Shown piece after piece: positions 4,264 to 5,151 of a stretch of DNA of 5,151 nucleotides; position 1 is the stretch's first letter; the number at the start of each line of letters is the position of its first letter. The notes beneath the pieces were generated by a model, which was not told where the DNA came from, searched no databases, and saw only the letters and a program-made list of their open reading frames with translations. Both the position numbers and the translations under genes were made by a program. This stretch comes from Ilumatobacteraceae bacterium (lineage in GTDB: Bacteria; Actinomycetota; Acidimicrobiia; Acidimicrobiales; Ilumatobacteraceae), in contig JAODBQ010000124.1 of assembly GCA_025464045.1 (NCBI GenBank), positions 1 through 5,151 of the forward strand. Direction: 5' to 3'.

Positions 4264-5151
4264 GCACCACCACGGCATCAGACAGCGCACCCGCGACCGC
4301 AGTCACCGCGGATCCGACGTCCACGTCGACCGCGGCCCAGTCGAGCTCGGCGAGACCGCCGCTGCCCGACGGTCTCGTCGTCGTCGTCAAGGAGGAGTGC
4401 GAGACGTGCCGGATGGTGGCGCCGCTCCTGGCGCGGATCGGCGCCACCGTGTACACGCAGGACGATCCCGACTTCCCGGCCGGCGTCTCGCCGATCCTCG
4501 ACGACGAGCTCGAACTGAGCTGGCACCACGACATCGAGACCGTCCCGACGCTGATCCGCGTCGAGCATGGGATGGAGGTCGAGCGCACCGTCGGCTGGCT
4601 GCGCTCCGACTGGCAACGGATCAGCGGCATCGCCGACCTCGGCGACGACCTCCCGCCGATGCGGCCGGGCTGCGGCTCGATGAGCGTCGACCCCGATCGC
4701 GTCGACGCGCTGCGCGCCCGGTTCAGCGGCGACGTCCTCAAGTCGCGCCGGATCGAGCTCGCCGACCTCGACGACGAGATCGAGGTGATGTTCGATCGCG
4801 GCTTCACCGACGGCCTGCCGGTCGTGCCGCCCACGCCGGAGCGGGTCCTGCGGATGCTCGAGGGCACGACCCGCGCGCCGAGCGAGATCGTTGCCGTGGT
4901 CCCCCCCGACCTCGTCGAGGTCACGGTCGAGAAGGTCGCGATCAACGCGGTGATGGCCGGCTGCAAGCCGGAGTACCTGCCGTGGGTGCTCGCCGCGCTC
5001 GAGGCGATCTGCAACGACGAGTTCAACATCCACGGCGTGCTGGCGACGACGATGCCGGTCGGTCCGGTGATCATCTGCAACGGGCCCGGCACGAAGGCGA
5101 TCGGGATGAACGCCGCGGGCAACGTGCTCGGCCAGGGCAACCGCGCCAACC
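4260..5151 (+). CDS. Thioredoxin-like domain fused to conserved domain, 3'-truncated
   Basis: The gene is open to the right edge, with 297 codons visible and no stop. Residues 1-36 are a Ser/Thr/Ala/Pro-rich tail, probably disordered. Residues 37-125 form a thioredoxin-like fold: strand LVVVVKEE, then CETC (Cys47, Cys50) opening a helix, and the cis-proline VPT (Pro96) before the strand TLIRV. A linker carries PGCGS (Cys138). From about 175 a second conserved domain begins with FDRGFTDGLPVVPPTPERV, followed by EKVAINAVMAGCKPEYLP (Cys235) and NGPGTKAIGMNAAGNVLGQG. I recall this domain as an uncharacterised family seen near small UGSC-type (seleno)proteins. That link is from memory and is not shown by the sequence. 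A redox role on a thiol, selenol or metal-bound substrate is plausible but unproven. The ATG at 4260 is supported by GGAG 8 bases upstream and the ATGA overlap with the relic. A run of seven C near 4901-4907 is a possible sequencing-error site, though the frame reads well through it. Confidence 0.8.
   Translation, partial: MSTTTASDSAPATAVTADPTSTSTAAQSSSARPPLPDGLVVVVKEECETCRMVAPLLARIGATVYTQDDPDFPAGVSPILDDELELSWHHDIETVPTLIRVEHGMEVERTVGWLRSDWQRISGIADLGDDLPPMRPGCGSMSVDPDRVDALRARFSGDVLKSRRIELADLDDEIEVMFDRGFTDGLPVVPPTPERVLRMLEGTTRAPSEIVAVVPPDLVEVTVEKVAINAVMAGCKPEYLPWVLAALEAICNDEFNIHGVLATTMPVGPVIICNGPGTKAIGMNAAGNVLGQGNRAN

Noticed and set aside
3994..4290. N-terminal extension of the MBL-fold protein
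   Set aside because: It would overlap the divergent hydrolase relic and the promoter and ribosome site before the TTG at 3993. The conserved family N-terminus begins at that TTG.
4244..5149. A 301-codon minus-strand frame opposite the thioredoxin fusion
   Set aside because: Ser/Arg/Thr-rich with no motif. The opposite strand encodes CETC, the cis-proline and other conserved blocks.

Overview
This is a GC-rich, gene-dense bacterial stretch. The codon use (strong G/C at third positions, which creates long antisense ORF shadows), the GTG and TTG starts, and the TANNNT boxes 7-8 bases ahead of start codons all suggest a high-GC actinobacterium. The ferredoxin ending and the thioredoxin fusion resemble proteins I associate with Acidimicrobiia, but that placement is inference. 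No tRNA, rRNA, CRISPR array, transposase or phage gene was seen.

Layout. Positions 1-286 hold no convincing gene. They contain two copies of a 36-base direct repeat, each able to form a hairpin, then a G-run tract and an 18-base palindrome. A small minus-strand ferredoxin (287-553) is divergent from a plus-strand oligopeptidase B (615-2636), with 61 bases between them. A minus-strand pair follows, convergent with the peptidase: a MauE/DoxX-like membrane protein (2679-3053) and, upstream of it, a metallo-beta-lactamase-fold hydrolase (3157-3993). The 103 bases between these two carry a degenerate 10-base tandem repeat. Divergent from the hydrolase, on the plus strand, lies a 55-codon relic of an alpha/beta hydrolase (4096-4263). 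Its start and its last 20 or so codons are joined in frame and the catalytic middle is missing. Its stop overlaps the start (ATGA) of a thioredoxin-like fusion protein that runs off the right edge (4260-5151).

How the genes work together. Ferredoxin supplies electrons to an unidentified partner. Oligopeptidase B trims short peptides after basic residues in the cytoplasm. The MauE-like protein and the thioredoxin-like fusion both point to thiol or disulfide chemistry, but nothing here proves that they cooperate. The point most worth a second look is the hydrolase relic translationally coupled to the thioredoxin fusion. The fusion's C-terminal domain is a conserved family of unknown function. 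No complete new defence or mobile system is evident.
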